Shown here: piece by piece, positions 9,424-18,912 of the stretch
Numbering within the stretch: position 1 is the first letter of the stretch
Layout of the letters: every line of letters begins with the position of its first letter
Assembly (NCBI RefSeq): GCF_001831495.1
Contig: NZ_CP017689.1
Location: 2,976,001 to 3,040,000, forward strand
Length of the DNA: 64,000 nucleotides
Direction of reading: 5' to 3'
Source: Thalassotalea crassostreae
Lineage (GTDB): Bacteria > Pseudomonadota > Gammaproteobacteria > Enterobacterales > Alteromonadaceae
Translations under genes and position numbers: made by a program
The notes under the pieces: model-generated
The model's database searches: none
The model's input: only the letters and a program-made list of their open reading frames with translations
Told to the model about the DNA's origin: nothing

Positions 9424-9486
9424 TGAGACGGTCAATAAACCGGTTAAAAAACGCCAAAGCAGCGTATGCATATTCAGAAAAATTAT

Positions 9487-9601
9487 ACCGTCATTACGGC
9501 GCAGGCCGTAACCCCTTTCAGGTTCGAAGTGGCTTTATTATATGCGCTTTTAACGGCTCGCTATTACTGGAGGAGGTTGCGTTCTGCAACGCAATGACGG
9601 T
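9487..9601. repeat. REP-like double hairpin element
   Basis: An outer 7-bp inverted repeat ACCGTCA (9487-9493) / TGACGGT (9595-9601) is abutted on its inner side by two perfect hairpins, TTACGGC-GCAG-GCCGTAA (9494-9511) and TTGCGTT-CTGC-AACGCAA (9577-9594). Both have 7-bp stems and 4-nt loops. The whole 115 bp could fold as a three-way junction. Inverted pairs of small hairpins next to a fixed short sequence resemble REP doublets (BIMEs) moved by RAYT transposases; no such transposase is in the window. A further hairpin GAGCGC/GCGCTC follows at about 9619-9639. Confidence 0.6.
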
Positions 9602-9810
9602 GCGCACTTTCTTATTCTGAGCGCGCTTCTTTGGCGCTCTTTATCGGATATTTTTTAGCTCGTCTAATCGCTCTAACTGGAAGCAGAACCTCCGCTTTAC
9701 TTAACTCTATCCTAGTGAAAATTATGAGGATGTAAACCCACAATATAAAACATAAAATTTGCGCACAGGGTCGACTTGCTCCCAGAATCAAACTGAAGCG
9801 CCGAAACGAT

Positions 9811-9988
9811 ACCATCCCTGGTGTTTTGGCATACCTTCATAATTAGGAAATAATAGAGAGCGTCGCTGACTTGAATGGATTCACTAGTGCCGTGGTCACA
9901 TGGATGTGAAGGAACGGCGACTGGTTCGGGTAAGGCACACGAACAAACCATCATCCCTGATGAATTCGATGTAGGTACATCCTGTACC
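9811..9988. repeat. Array of very short hairpins with ATCC-type loops
   Basis: Within 178 bp there are five short palindromes built round ATCC or its complement: ACCATCCCTGGT (9811-9822), TGAATGGATTCA (9872-9883), TCACATGGATGTGA (9896-9909), TCATCCCTGATGA (9951-9963) and GGTACATCCTGTACC (9974-9988). CACTAGTG (9882-9889) is also present, and GCCGT/ACGGC encloses the third. The density is far above background. It looks like a decayed or intact intergenic repeat element. The frames open across it on the minus strand (9612-9954) show no protein-like features. Confidence 0.5.
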
Positions 9989-9989
9989 C

Positions 9990-10015
9990 AAAAAAAAGGC
10001 AGCTAACGCTGCCTT
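9990..10015 (-). terminator. Rho-independent terminator of the queA-secF gene block
   Basis: On the minus strand AAGGCAGC-GTTA-GCTGCCTT is a perfect 8-bp stem with a 4-nt loop, followed by seven or more T residues. It lies 22 bp past the secF stop codon. Confidence 0.92.
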
Positions 10016-10036
10016 ATCATTATCTGTTTTCACCCG

Positions 10037-10984
10037 TTATAGAGGGAAACCTTCTTGATCGACACCTTCTTTTTCAACTTCTTCAGGGATAAGATCTTCT
10101 TTCGAGATACCTAAACCTAATGCTACCGTTGAAGCAACATAGATTGACGAGTATGTACCAATGATAATACCGAACAATAATGCTGTTGAGAAACCGTGAA
10201 TTAGGGCGCCACCTTTAAAGAACAATGCTAGCAATACTAGGAATGTCGTTAAAGAGGTGATCATGGTACGACTAAGCGTTTGCGTTAAAGAAATATTAAT
10301 GATTTCTTCCGGCGAACCTTTACGTACTTTTCTGAAGTTCTCACGAATACGGTCAGATACAACAATTGTATCGTTGAGCGAGTAACCTATTACCGCAAGT
10401 ACCGCGGCTAATACTGTTAAGTCAAACTCTAAACCCAATACTGAGAACAAGCCGAGAGTTAAAATAACATCGTGTGCAAGTGCCGTTACTGAACCTAATG
10501 CAAAGCGCCATTCAAATCGAAACGCAACATACACTAAGATACAGATAAGTGCTGTTAGCATTGCTAAACCGCCCTGCTCAGTTAGTTCATCACCAACACC
10601 AGCACCTACAAACTCAATACGACGCATAGTGATGTTATCACCAGTACCTTGCTCTAGAATGCTTAAGATCTGATTACCTAACATTTCAGCTTTAACGCCG
10701 TCTCGTTGACCTAATCGAATCAATACATCATTTGCGTTACCGAAAAGTTGAACAATCGCATCATCGTAACCGCCACTTTCCATTACCGCTCGGATCTTAC
10801 CAAGGTCGGCAGGTTGCTCAAAACCAACTTCAAGTAACGTACCACCAGTAAAATCTAAGCCCCAATTTAATTTATTGGTTGCCAACGAGGCAAGTGAGCC
10901 AATAACTAAGAGAATACTTATTATTGAAGCTACCTTTCTGTATGACATAAAGGCTAATGTGTCTTTAATTTTTAATAATTGCAT
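10037..10984 (-). CDS. secF: Protein translocase subunit SecF
   Basis: 315-aa inner-membrane subunit of the SecDF-YajC complex, which uses the proton gradient to help pull secreted proteins out of SecYEG. The N-terminal helix (near residues 15-33) is followed by the periplasmic P4 domain (WGLDFTGGTLLEVGFEQP). Helices 2-6 include the conserved AAVLAVIGYSLNDTIVVSDRIREN near residues 190-213. It is 14 bp after secD and is the last gene of the unit. Confidence 0.96.
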   Translation of the reverse strand: MQLLKIKDTLAFMSYRKVASIISILLVIGSLASLATNKLNWGLDFTGGTLLEVGFEQPADLGKIRAVMESGGYDDAIVQLFGNANDVLIRLGQRDGVKAEMLGNQILSILEQGTGDNITMRRIEFVGAGVGDELTEQGGLAMLTALICILVYVAFRFEWRFALGSVTALAHDVILTLGLFSVLGLEFDLTVLAAVLAVIGYSLNDTIVVSDRIRENFRKVRKGSPEEIINISLTQTLSRTMITSLTTFLVLLALFFKGGALIHGFSTALLFGIIIGTYSSIYVASTVALGLGISKEDLIPEEVEKEGVDQEGFPL

Positions 10985-10998
10985 AATTAATTCCTAGC

Positions 10999-12849
10999 CT
11001 AAATTGAAAGCTTATCAATTTTCTTACCACCCCATAGCGCGTTCACACACGCTCGTGTACCTATAATTGAGGTAAACATTGAAGTAATAATACCGATTGA
11101 AAGAGTTACGGCGAAACCTTTAATTGGGCCAGTACCTACAGCAAATAGGATTAAAGCAGCAATTAGCGTTGTAATATTGGCGTCAAAAATTGTCGAGAAC
11201 GCAGAGTCATAACCTTGATGAATCGACTGCTGAACAGTTTTTCCTGCCCTGATTTCTTCTCGTATCCGCTCAAAGATAAGGACGTTCGCATCGACCGCCA
11301 TACCAACAGTAAGAACGATACCTGCCATACCTGGTAGCGTTAAAGTCGCTCCTGGAATTAATGACATAATACCAACGATTAATACCAAGTTTGCTGCAAG
11401 TGCTAAGTTAGCAATAACACCAAATTTACGGTAGTAAACCATCATAAATAATAATACTAAAGCAAAGCCCCATAAGATGGCTTGCATACCTAGCTCAACG
11501 TTTTCAGCACCAAGTGAAGGACCAACTGTTCGCTCTTCTACAATCGCAATTGGTGCAATCAAGGCACCAGCACGAAGTAAAAGTGCCAAGTTGTGAGCCG
11601 CTGCAGGTGAGTCTTGACCAGTAATGCGGAAGCTCTTACCAAGACGAGCTTGAATAGTTGCAACACTGATAACTTCTTGATGTTGAGTAAACTTCAAGCT
11701 GCCATCGGCATTTTTCTCGCCAGTTGCTTTTGATTCAATAAATACCGTCGCCATTGGCTTACCGATATTATCTTTGGTCGCATTTGAGAATAAGCTACCA
11801 CCTTTGTTATCTAAATCGATATTAACTTGCGGTTGGCTAGTTTGTTGATCAAGTGATGATGTTGCACCTATGATGTGCTCACCACGTAACATGATGCGCT
11901 TTTTCAATAACTGAGGACGACCATCTTGTTCATAAACTAAAAATGAACCTGGAGGAACTCGACCGTTTACAGCGTCATAAACATCGTGCTCTTGGTCAAC
12001 CATATGAAATTGTAAGGTTGCAGTTGCACCTAAAATCTCTTTCGCTAATGCAGTATCTTGGATACCCGGTAATTCAACAACAATATGCTTTGCACCTTGA
12101 CGTTGAACTAAAGGTTCAGCAACACCTAGCTCATTTACACGATTACGTATAATGGTAATGTTTTGCTGTAGAGCATATTCACGAGTTTCTTTTAACTTGG
12201 CATCAGTCATTGTTACTCGTAACGAAAGATTATCTTCGTTATCAACAAATAAATAGTCGCCATAGGTGCGTTTTAAAACGTCTTCACCACTGCTTAAGTC
12301 TGCCGTGTCTTTAAATATAACTTCAACGCCGTTGCCAAACTCTTTTACACCACGATAGCGAATTTTTGCATTTCGTAATTGAGTACGAAAATCGCCAACC
12401 ATGTCTTCTTGCACACGATTCATTGCTGTTTTCATGTCTACTTCCATTAAGAAGTGAACACCACCAGATAAATCGAGACCAAGTTTCATTGGCACACCAC
12501 CAAGACTAGCTAGCCAGTCAGGTGTTGCTGGAGTTAAATTTAAAGCAACTGAATATTCATTACCTAATTTTTTAGATATCAACTTTTTCGCTGCTTGCTG
12601 TGCTTCATAGTCACTAAACGTAACCATAACTTGGCCGTTTTTAAGTGCAGCACTTTGATATGTTGTTTGTGATGAATCGAGCTCAGCTTTCACTAAATCA
12701 AGTGTTGCTAAGTCAGCTTTTACACCTTTTGTACCAGAAATCTGTACAGCTGGATCTTCACCATAATAGTTGGGTAATGCGTAAAGCGAGCCAAGGGCGA
12801 TGATAATCACCACCATTAACGACTTCCACAATGGGTATTTGTTTAACAC
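10999..12849 (-). CDS. secD: Protein translocase subunit SecD
   Basis: 616-aa partner of SecF. An N-terminal helix ([20 protein letters not shown]) is followed by a large periplasmic P1 domain containing [18 protein letters not shown] second periplasmic segment has the [20 protein letters not shown] and VELPGIQD motifs. The C-terminal part has about five helices, including [17 protein letters not shown], which carries the proton-relay Asp. It lies 9 bp after yajC and 14 bp before secF, so the three are one transcript. Confidence 0.97.
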   Translation of the reverse strand: MLNKYPLWKSLMVVIIIALGSLYALPNYYGEDPAVQISGTKGVKADLATLDLVKAELDSSQTTYQSAALKNGQVMVTFSDYEAQQAAKKLISKKLGNEYSVALNLTPATPDWLASLGGVPMKLGLDLSGGVHFLMEVDMKTAMNRVQEDMVGDFRTQLRNAKIRYRGVKEFGNGVEVIFKDTADLSSGEDVLKRTYGDYLFVDNEDNLSLRVTMTDAKLKETREYALQQNITIIRNRVNELGVAEPLVQRQGAKHIVVELPGIQDTALAKEILGATATLQFHMVDQEHDVYDAVNGRVPPGSFLVYEQDGRPQLLKKRIMLRGEHIIGATSSLDQQTSQPQVNIDLDNKGGSLFSNATKDNIGKPMATVFIESKATGEKNADGSLKFTQHQEVISVATIQARLGKSFRITGQDSPAAAHNLALLLRAGALIAPIAIVEERTVGPSLGAENVELGMQAILWGFALVLLFMMVYYRKFGVIANLALAANLVLIVGIMSLIPGATLTLPGMAGIVLTVGMAVDANVLIFERIREEIRAGKTVQQSIHQGYDSAFSTIFDANITTLIAALILFAVGTGPIKGFAVTLSIGIITSMFTSIIGTRACVNALWGGKKIDKLSI

Positions 12850-12858
12850 AATTTTTCC

Positions 12859-13194
12859 TTACAGAGACTTCATAGTCCCTTTTGGTAATACTGCAGAAAC
12901 TGCACCTTTTTGTACTGTTAGCTCAATACCTTCAGCAACAGTTACTTTAATAAAGTCTTTTTCGTCTGATACTTTTGATACTTTACCAACAACGCCACCT
13001 TGAGTTAGTACTTCATCGCCTTTAGCAATTGCTGCCATTAAGTTTTTGTGCTCTTTAACACGCTTTGCTTGTGGGCGGTAAATCATGAAATAAAATACCA
13101 CACCAAACACTAACAACATAAGCAACATTTCCATGCCACCGCCTTGTTGTGCTGGTTCGCCGGCTGCATAAGCTTTGCTAATAAATAAATCCAT
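12859..13194 (-). CDS. yajC: Preprotein translocase subunit YajC
   Basis: 111-aa single-helix membrane protein associated with SecDF. The hydrophobic helix is at about 21-41 (GMEMLLMLLVFGVVFYFMIYRPQ). The conserved RPQAKRVKEHKNLMAAIAKGDEVLTQGGVVGKV follows on the cytoplasmic side. Order tgt-yajC-secD-secF is conserved in gammaproteobacteria. Confidence 0.96.
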   Translation of the reverse strand: MDLFISKAYAAGEPAQQGGGMEMLLMLLVFGVVFYFMIYRPQAKRVKEHKNLMAAIAKGDEVLTQGGVVGKVSKVSDEKDFIKVTVAEGIELTVQKGAVSAVLPKGTMKSL

Positions 13195-13254
13195 ATGATC
13201 CTCTAACTTCTATTTTAATTAAATTTTAATAATGAAAAACAAACTTTATCGTTA

Positions 13255-14400
<1,146 letters not shown>

Positions 14401-14468
14401 TTACCATGTAGCGAAACAGGCCACAGGTTTGTTTTAACAATTTAGCTAGTTTCTAAATTGCCGTTTTA

Positions 14469-14495
14469 TTAATAATTAGCGAGTCTAATTATTAA
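14469..14495. other. AT-rich hairpin between queA and tgt
   Basis: TTAATAATTAG and CTAATTATTAA form a perfect 11-bp stem with a 5-nt loop (CGAGT), starting 11 bp beyond the queA stop. There is no clear T-run, so it may be an RNA processing or stability element rather than a terminator. Confidence 0.4.
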
Positions 14496-14505
14496 CTAGT
14501 TTTAT

Positions 14506-15555
14506 CTATTTCGCCTGTTGGCGCGTTAAAAACATAGCGTCACCGTAGCTAAAGAAACGATACTTTTCCTCAATCGCGACTTTATAGGCATTCATCATAT
14601 GCTCATATCCGGCAAAGGCACTGACTAACATTAATAGTGTTGACTCTGACAGATGAAAATTTGTGATCAGCGCATCAATTAGCTGAAATTCATAACCTGG
14701 GGTGATAAAAATATCGGTATCACCATAAAATTCAGCTAACGGCTTATCGTTTTGTAATGCAAATTGCGCTGCGCTTTCCAATGAACGAACCGATGTAGTA
14801 CCAACTGCTACTACTCGATTTCCTGCTGCTTTAGTGGCATTGATTGCTTCAACAACCTCTTGGCTCACTTCAACATATTCAGAATGCATTACGTGATCTT
14901 CAATTTTGTCTACTCGCACTGGCTGAAAAGTTCCTGCACCTACATGCAAAGTAATAAATGCTAGTTGAACGCCTTTTTCTTTTAATCTATCTAGTAACTG
15001 ATTCTCAAAATGTAATCCGGCAGTTGGCGCCGCTACCGCGCCTGGCTTTTCATTGTAAACCGTTTGATAACGTTCTTTGTCCGAGTTTTCATCTGGGCGA
15101 TCGATATACGGAGGCAGCGGCATATGACCGATATCTTCTAAAATATCGAATACACTTTCTTCACCTGAAAATTCAATCTCGAACAAGGCATCATGGCGGG
15201 CAACCATGGTCGCTTTTACTTTGCCTTCAAGTAATAATTCATTGCCAGGTTTAGGTGACTTACTACAACGAACATGGGCAAGTACGCGATGTTGATCGAG
15301 TACACGCTCAACCAACATTTCAAATTTTCCACCGCTGGCCTTGGTACCGAATACACGAGCAGGGATCACACGAGTATTATTGAAAACCAATAAGTCACCG
15401 GCATTTAATTGATCAATAATTTGATCGAAACTTAAATGTTCTAAGTCGCCGCTATTGCCATCAACAGACATCAATTTCGATGCACTTCGCTCAGCCTGCG
15501 GATAACGAGCAATTAACTCGTTAGGAAGTTCGAAAGAAAAATCAGAAACTCGCAT
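14506..15555 (-). CDS. queA: S-adenosylmethionine:tRNA ribosyltransferase-isomerase QueA
   Basis: 349-aa enzyme that transfers the ribosyl part of SAM to preQ1 in tRNA to make epoxyqueuosine. Family motifs: [19 protein letters not shown] at the N-terminus, [16 protein letters not shown] near 55, [12 protein letters not shown] near 171, and [21 protein letters not shown] near 297. It is the first gene in the queA-tgt-yajC-secD-secF direction, with a 114-bp gap to tgt. Confidence 0.96.
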   Translation of the reverse strand: MRVSDFSFELPNELIARYPQAERSASKLMSVDGNSGDLEHLSFDQIIDQLNAGDLLVFNNTRVIPARVFGTKASGGKFEMLVERVLDQHRVLAHVRCSKSPKPGNELLLEGKVKATMVARHDALFEIEFSGEESVFDILEDIGHMPLPPYIDRPDENSDKERYQTVYNEKPGAVAAPTAGLHFENQLLDRLKEKGVQLAFITLHVGAGTFQPVRVDKIEDHVMHSEYVEVSQEVVEAINATKAAGNRVVAVGTTSVRSLESAAQFALQNDKPLAEFYGDTDIFITPGYEFQLIDALITNFHLSESTLLMLVSAFAGYEHMMNAYKVAIEEKYRFFSYGDAMFLTRQQAK

Positions 15556-15766
15556 AAATCACACCAAACCTTATCTAAATTACCGTCATAAATTTCTCTA
15601 AATCCTTGTTTTGAATGACAACAAAATAGGTTTAAAAACTCTGTAATTAGACAGGCACAAAATTAAACTAATAAAAAACGCGTCAGTGTAGTGCTGACAA
15701 GGCTTAAAAGCAAGGAAAAGTTATCTTGAAAAAGTGCAACAATGTTGTTGTTCGGTGTAATTAATA

Positions 15767-15793
15767 GCCGCTTTAGTTGGGGGCCTAAAGCGC
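15767..15793 (-). terminator. Hairpin after the small ORF upstream of queA
   Basis: GCCGCTTTAG and CTAAAGCGC pair over 9 bp with one bulge and an 8-nt G-rich loop. On the minus strand it follows the 74-aa ORF stop, but the following sequence (TATTAATTAC) is only mildly T-rich. The 15556-15766 stretch between it and queA shows nothing else I can support. Confidence 0.4.
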
Positions 15794-15796
15794 ATT

Positions 15797-16021
15797 TTAA
15801 TCGTTGTTTTTAGCGGTTGTAGTTTGTTTGTTTTGAATTGAAGATTGAACACCGAAGAATCGGTCTGGTTCATAATCGCTTTGAATATAGTCTATTTCGA
15901 CCTTCACAACACTGTTTTTGGCGGTTTTGGGTTTTGTTAATTTACTGCGGCCAATGATTTTACCGAGTAGATCTAGGATTTTCAAACTTAAGCTCCCTTT
16001 AAGTTGGTTTGTATAAGTCAT
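15797..16021 (-). CDS. Small hypothetical protein (up to 74 aa)
   Basis: No family recognised. The translation is basic at first (KIIGRSKLTKPKTAKNSVVKVEIDY), then SDYEPDRFFGVQSSIQ, with a polar Gln/Thr/Lys tail and no membrane segment. The ATG at 16021 has no ribosome binding site. A TTG at 15985 has AAGGGAG seven bases upstream, so the protein may be about 62 aa. A hairpin follows the stop. It could be a real short gene or a chance ORF in the queA-tRNA gap. Confidence 0.4.
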   Translation of the reverse strand: MTYTNQLKGSLSLKILDLLGKIIGRSKLTKPKTAKNSVVKVEIDYIQSDYEPDRFFGVQSSIQNKQTTTAKNND

Positions 16022-16193
16022 TTTATAATGAACTTAGTTATAGTTAGCGCAGACATTAAAATTTGTTTCGAAGTCTCAGCTTAGTCGCTATTTTCAATTA
16101 TGCAAATTCAACTATGGCATTTTTAATTTTCTGCTTCAAAGTACTTTTGTTGGCGATTAATTAAGCGCTTGAACAAATTTATTAAAATTTCCC

Positions 16194-16221
16194 TTTACAG
16201 CCTGAAAAGCATAAGTATAAT
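16194..16221 (+). promoter_or_regulatory. Promoter of the tRNA-Trp gene
   Basis: TTTACA (16194-16199), a 16-bp spacer and a perfect TATAAT (16216-16221) lie 13 bp before the mature 5' end of the tRNA. Confidence 0.65.
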
Positions 16222-16234
16222 GCGAAGCCATTGC

Positions 16235-16311
16235 AGGGGTGTAGTTCCAATTGGTAGAACGGCGGTCTCCAAAACCGACGGTTGGGAGTTCGAGTCTCTC
16301 CACCCCTGCCA
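16235..16311 (+). tRNA. tRNA-Trp (anticodon CCA)
   Basis: The sequence folds as a cloverleaf. Acceptor arms AGGGGTG / CACCCCT give 7 bp with discriminator G, the CCA end is encoded (16309-16311), and the anticodon arm is CGGTCTCCAAAACCG with CCA as anticodon. The T arm GGGAGTTCGAGTCTCTC includes TTCGA. It resembles E. coli tRNA-Trp closely but is 77 nt, one base longer in the D-loop region. It stands alone, with no second tRNA after it. Confidence 0.96.
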
Positions 16312-16404
16312 TCTCTTCTTTTTAAATCAAATTAAACTCAACCAGTTAAAGTAAAATCAAATAAACTAATTATTTAAATTAGTGTTTAATAACAGCGTAT
16401 TTAG

Positions 16405-17274
16405 CTATTCAAATATTACCGTTTTATTTCCTTTGACAATAACTCTATCTTCTAGATGATATCTGAGACCTCGAGCAAGCACCGCTTTTTCAACGTCACG
16501 ACCTAAACGTTTCATATCTTCTAATGTACAACTGTGATTTACACGAATAACATCTTGCTCAATAATTGGCCCTTCATCTAAGTCTTCTGTCACATAATGA
16601 CTGGTTGCACCAATAAGCTTAACTCCTCTCTCAAAGGCTTTCGCATAAGGGTCGGCGCCAATAAAAGAAGGTAAAAAGCTATGGTGAATATTAATTAACT
16701 TACCGCGATATTGCTCGCACATTTGAGCCGGTAGAATTTGCATATAACGTGCCAGTACAATGCTTTGTGCATTGTGCCTTTCAATAATCTCAGACGTTTT
16801 ATCAAACCCTGCCTGTTTATTATTTTTGTCAATTGGTACGTAGTGAAATGGAATGCCATGCCATTCAACCATGCTGCGTAAATTTTCATGGTTTGAAATC
16901 ACACACGAAATCTCGCATGGCAGTTCTTTGGTTTGCCAACGATATAGTAAATCCGCTAAACAATGGGACGCATGACTCGCCAAAATTACCATTTTCTGAC
17001 GTGATTCAAAATCGCGAATATGCCATTTCATCGAAAATTTTTCTGCTAATGGCGAAAACGAGTTTCGAATACTTTGAAGATCATACTTGTCGGCATCAAT
17101 AACAATGACATTACGCATATAAAACCATTTATTTTCAACATCGGTATGATGATTGGACTCAATAAGCGAACCACCCATATCGGCGTAATGCTGGGTCACC
17201 GCAGCGACGATACCGACGCCATCAGGACAAGATATTACTGAACAAATGGTAAGGAGATTTTTCGCGCTAGTCAT
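16405..17274 (-). CDS. purU: Formyltetrahydrofolate deformylase PurU
   Basis: 289-aa enzyme that hydrolyses 10-formyl-THF to formate and THF, balancing one-carbon pools. An N-terminal ACT domain (residues about 8-90, TICSVISCPDGVGIVAAVTQHYADMGG) is followed by a formyltransferase-like domain. That domain contains VISNHENLRSMVEWHGIPFHYVP near 127, INIHHSFLPSFIGADPY with the catalytic His near 196, and ATSHYVTEDLDEGPIIEQ near 226. It has its own unit between the tRNA and holD. Confidence 0.95.
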   Translation of the reverse strand: MTSAKNLLTICSVISCPDGVGIVAAVTQHYADMGGSLIESNHHTDVENKWFYMRNVIVIDADKYDLQSIRNSFSPLAEKFSMKWHIRDFESRQKMVILASHASHCLADLLYRWQTKELPCEISCVISNHENLRSMVEWHGIPFHYVPIDKNNKQAGFDKTSEIIERHNAQSIVLARYMQILPAQMCEQYRGKLINIHHSFLPSFIGADPYAKAFERGVKLIGATSHYVTEDLDEGPIIEQDVIRVNHSCTLEDMKRLGRDVEKAVLARGLRYHLEDRVIVKGNKTVIFE

Positions 17275-17454
17275 ACTCTACTCTAATTATATTTACTCAT
17301 GCTTTCGCTACACGTTACTTGTCATTGCTGTAAATATCAACGCTAGCTTATGCTGTTGCTCAACTTTTTCTTTGTTCGGCAATAATTTAGCCACCGTTAA
17401 CGGGTGATATTTCGCTGATGTCGTTGTATTGGCGCTTTCGATCTGTCATCATAA

Positions 17455-17483
17455 TTGACCAACTATGAATACTTTTTTATAAA
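17455..17483 (+). promoter_or_regulatory. holD-rimI promoter
   Basis: TTGACC, a 17-bp spacer and TATAAA lie about 50 bp upstream of the holD ATG. Confidence 0.55.
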
Positions 17484-17534
17484 GCCATTTGTGCTTTAAA
17501 AGCTTATTTAAATATCGAGTCACAGTCGGATAAA

Positions 17535-18098
17535 ATGAATATCAACGAGCGTCAATTTAAACAATTACAAACGATGGGAGTGAGCTTATGGCAATCTCGT
17601 AGCGGTGTTTTTGTTAATGTTGAAGACGAGAGTGTTAAGGCCGATAATAGTAAAACCAAAAGTACTCCGACCGACAGCAGTGATAATGCATGTAAAGACA
17701 ATGCAACTGATGTACCGTTAACAGCTCAAACCTCCGCTGACCCAAATGACAAGCTAACGGAGAGGCTAACCGACACTGCTGCAGAAAAGGAAACGGAAAC
17801 ATTAGTAACTACCGAAGAAGTCAAAATTACCTTTAGTGATAATTTATTAAAGCAAAGTATTGTCAATGATGTTGCTATTGCCTTAAACGTAAATATTGCT
17901 CAAATCAGTTTAAATGCCTTTGGACTTGACCTTGATGGGCTAAGCTGGCAGATCGGCCAAAGTGAACATTGTGAACTTGAGCAAAACCTTTTAACAACGC
18001 CTGCTATTGAAGACTTTAGCAACAATGCTGAATTAAAACGTGCGCTTTGGTTATGCCTAAGCCAATACCTAAATAGCAAACCCGCAGAAACACAATAG
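17535..18098 (+). CDS. holD: DNA polymerase III psi subunit HolD (divergent)
   Basis: 187 aa. The N-terminal RQFKQLQTMGVSLWQSR fits the conserved start of psi (xxQLxxLGIxxWxLR), which in E. coli links the chi-SSB contact to the clamp loader. A low-complexity linker rich in Asp, Thr and Lys covers about residues 30-95. The C-terminal half (ITFSDNLLKQSIVNDVA through ELKRALWLCLSQYLN) corresponds to the globular part. The call rests on the N-terminal motif and on the position directly before rimI, as in E. coli. The protein is longer than the E. coli one because of the linker. Confidence 0.75.
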   Translation: MNINERQFKQLQTMGVSLWQSRSGVFVNVEDESVKADNSKTKSTPTDSSDNACKDNATDVPLTAQTSADPNDKLTERLTDTAAEKETETLVTTEEVKITFSDNLLKQSIVNDVAIALNVNIAQISLNAFGLDLDGLSWQIGQSEHCELEQNLLTTPAIEDFSNNAELKRALWLCLSQYLNSKPAETQ

Positions 18099-18137
18099 CT
18101 GCAGTTTACTGATACTCTAAAAGATAAACGGTCCATA

Positions 18138-18581
18138 ATGATTCACAAAATTAGTACTTTTGACAAGCAAGATGCTGAACAAATTTATGCCATCGAAACG
18201 GCAAGTAATCCATTCCCATGGACCAAGAAAACACTGCTTAGCTGTATTGGCGGCCGATACATCACTAAACAAGTCAGTGTCGATGGAAGCGTTGTTGGTT
18301 TTTATGTTGGCGACTTAGTCATTGATGAGTTCACCCTCATGGAGATATGTGTTCATCCGGACTTTCAAGGTAAAGGCTTAGGGCAAGTTTTAATGAATGA
18401 TTTTATTGCAACTGCGCGAGCAAAAAATGTCGTTACCTGCCACTTAGAGGTTCGCGCAAAAAATATCGCAGCGCAAATGATGTATATGAAAAACGGCTTT
18501 ATTCAAGTGCATCGTCGCACTGGCTACTACCCAGCTGCCATTGGCTATGAAGATGCGCTAGTAATGACTCTTAGTCTTTAA
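18138..18581 (+). CDS. rimI: Ribosomal protein S18 alanine N-acetyltransferase RimI
   Basis: 147-aa GNAT acetyltransferase that acetylates the N-terminus of ribosomal protein S18. Motif A for acetyl-CoA is seen as ICVHPDFQGKGLGQVLMNDF near residues 71-90, preceded by DEFTLMEI. The C-terminal AAQMMYMKNGFIQVHRRTGYYP and EDALVMTLSL are typical. It lies 39 bp after holD, so the two are probably co-transcribed. Confidence 0.93.
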   Translation: MIHKISTFDKQDAEQIYAIETASNPFPWTKKTLLSCIGGRYITKQVSVDGSVVGFYVGDLVIDEFTLMEICVHPDFQGKGLGQVLMNDFIATARAKNVVTCHLEVRAKNIAAQMMYMKNGFIQVHRRTGYYPAAIGYEDALVMTLSL

Positions 18582-18762
18582 ATATTCTAAATTTATGTGA
18601 CTTAAATCACCTCAAAAACTAGCAATTGCTCAAATTCGCATTAATAAATACAAAAAAACAGCATTTTTGGCCATTCAACTACTGCTCTTCCCTCACCTTT
18701 TCGGTATAATGTTGCGCTTTTATGTCTGTATGATTTTTAATCATTAAACTTTCGATGTATTT

Positions 18763-18880
18763 AACTGCTTTTACTTTTTACTAAGCAGTTTGTTAATAAA
18801 CGGTTTAATAACGTTTTTCTCATAAATACAGACTAACAATAAATTTTTAATATCAATTTTGGCCCGCTAAAATTGATATT
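18763..18880 (+). promoter_or_regulatory. prfC leader with two perfect hairpins
   Basis: The 331-bp gap before prfC carries a perfect -10 TATAAT (18705-18710) without an obvious -35. Two strong inverted repeats follow: AACTGCTT / AAGCAGTT (18763-18790, 8-bp stem, 12-nt loop) and AATATCAATTTT / AAAATTGATATT (18849-18880, 12-bp stem, loop GGCCCGCT). The second ends 32 bp before the prfC ATG. Neither has a T-run. They would form in the untranslated leader of the release-factor mRNA. Confidence 0.5.
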
Positions 18881-18912
18881 TGTAAGCCAAACACAGCGAG
18901 TAATTGTAACCA

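Noticed and set aside
9423..9620. Plus-strand ORF of 65 codons
   Set aside because: It coincides with the double-hairpin repeat element, and its translation is explained by the inverted repeats; no family resemblance.
9612..9954. Two overlapping minus-strand ORFs (67 and 80 codons)
   Set aside because: They overlap each other and the mini-hairpin array; composition is repeat-derived with no start signals.
8345..10015. Integron cassette array
   Set aside because: Small ORFs with repeats suggested it, but no integrase gene and no recognisable attC R/L core sites are present; kept only as a finding about the direct repeats.
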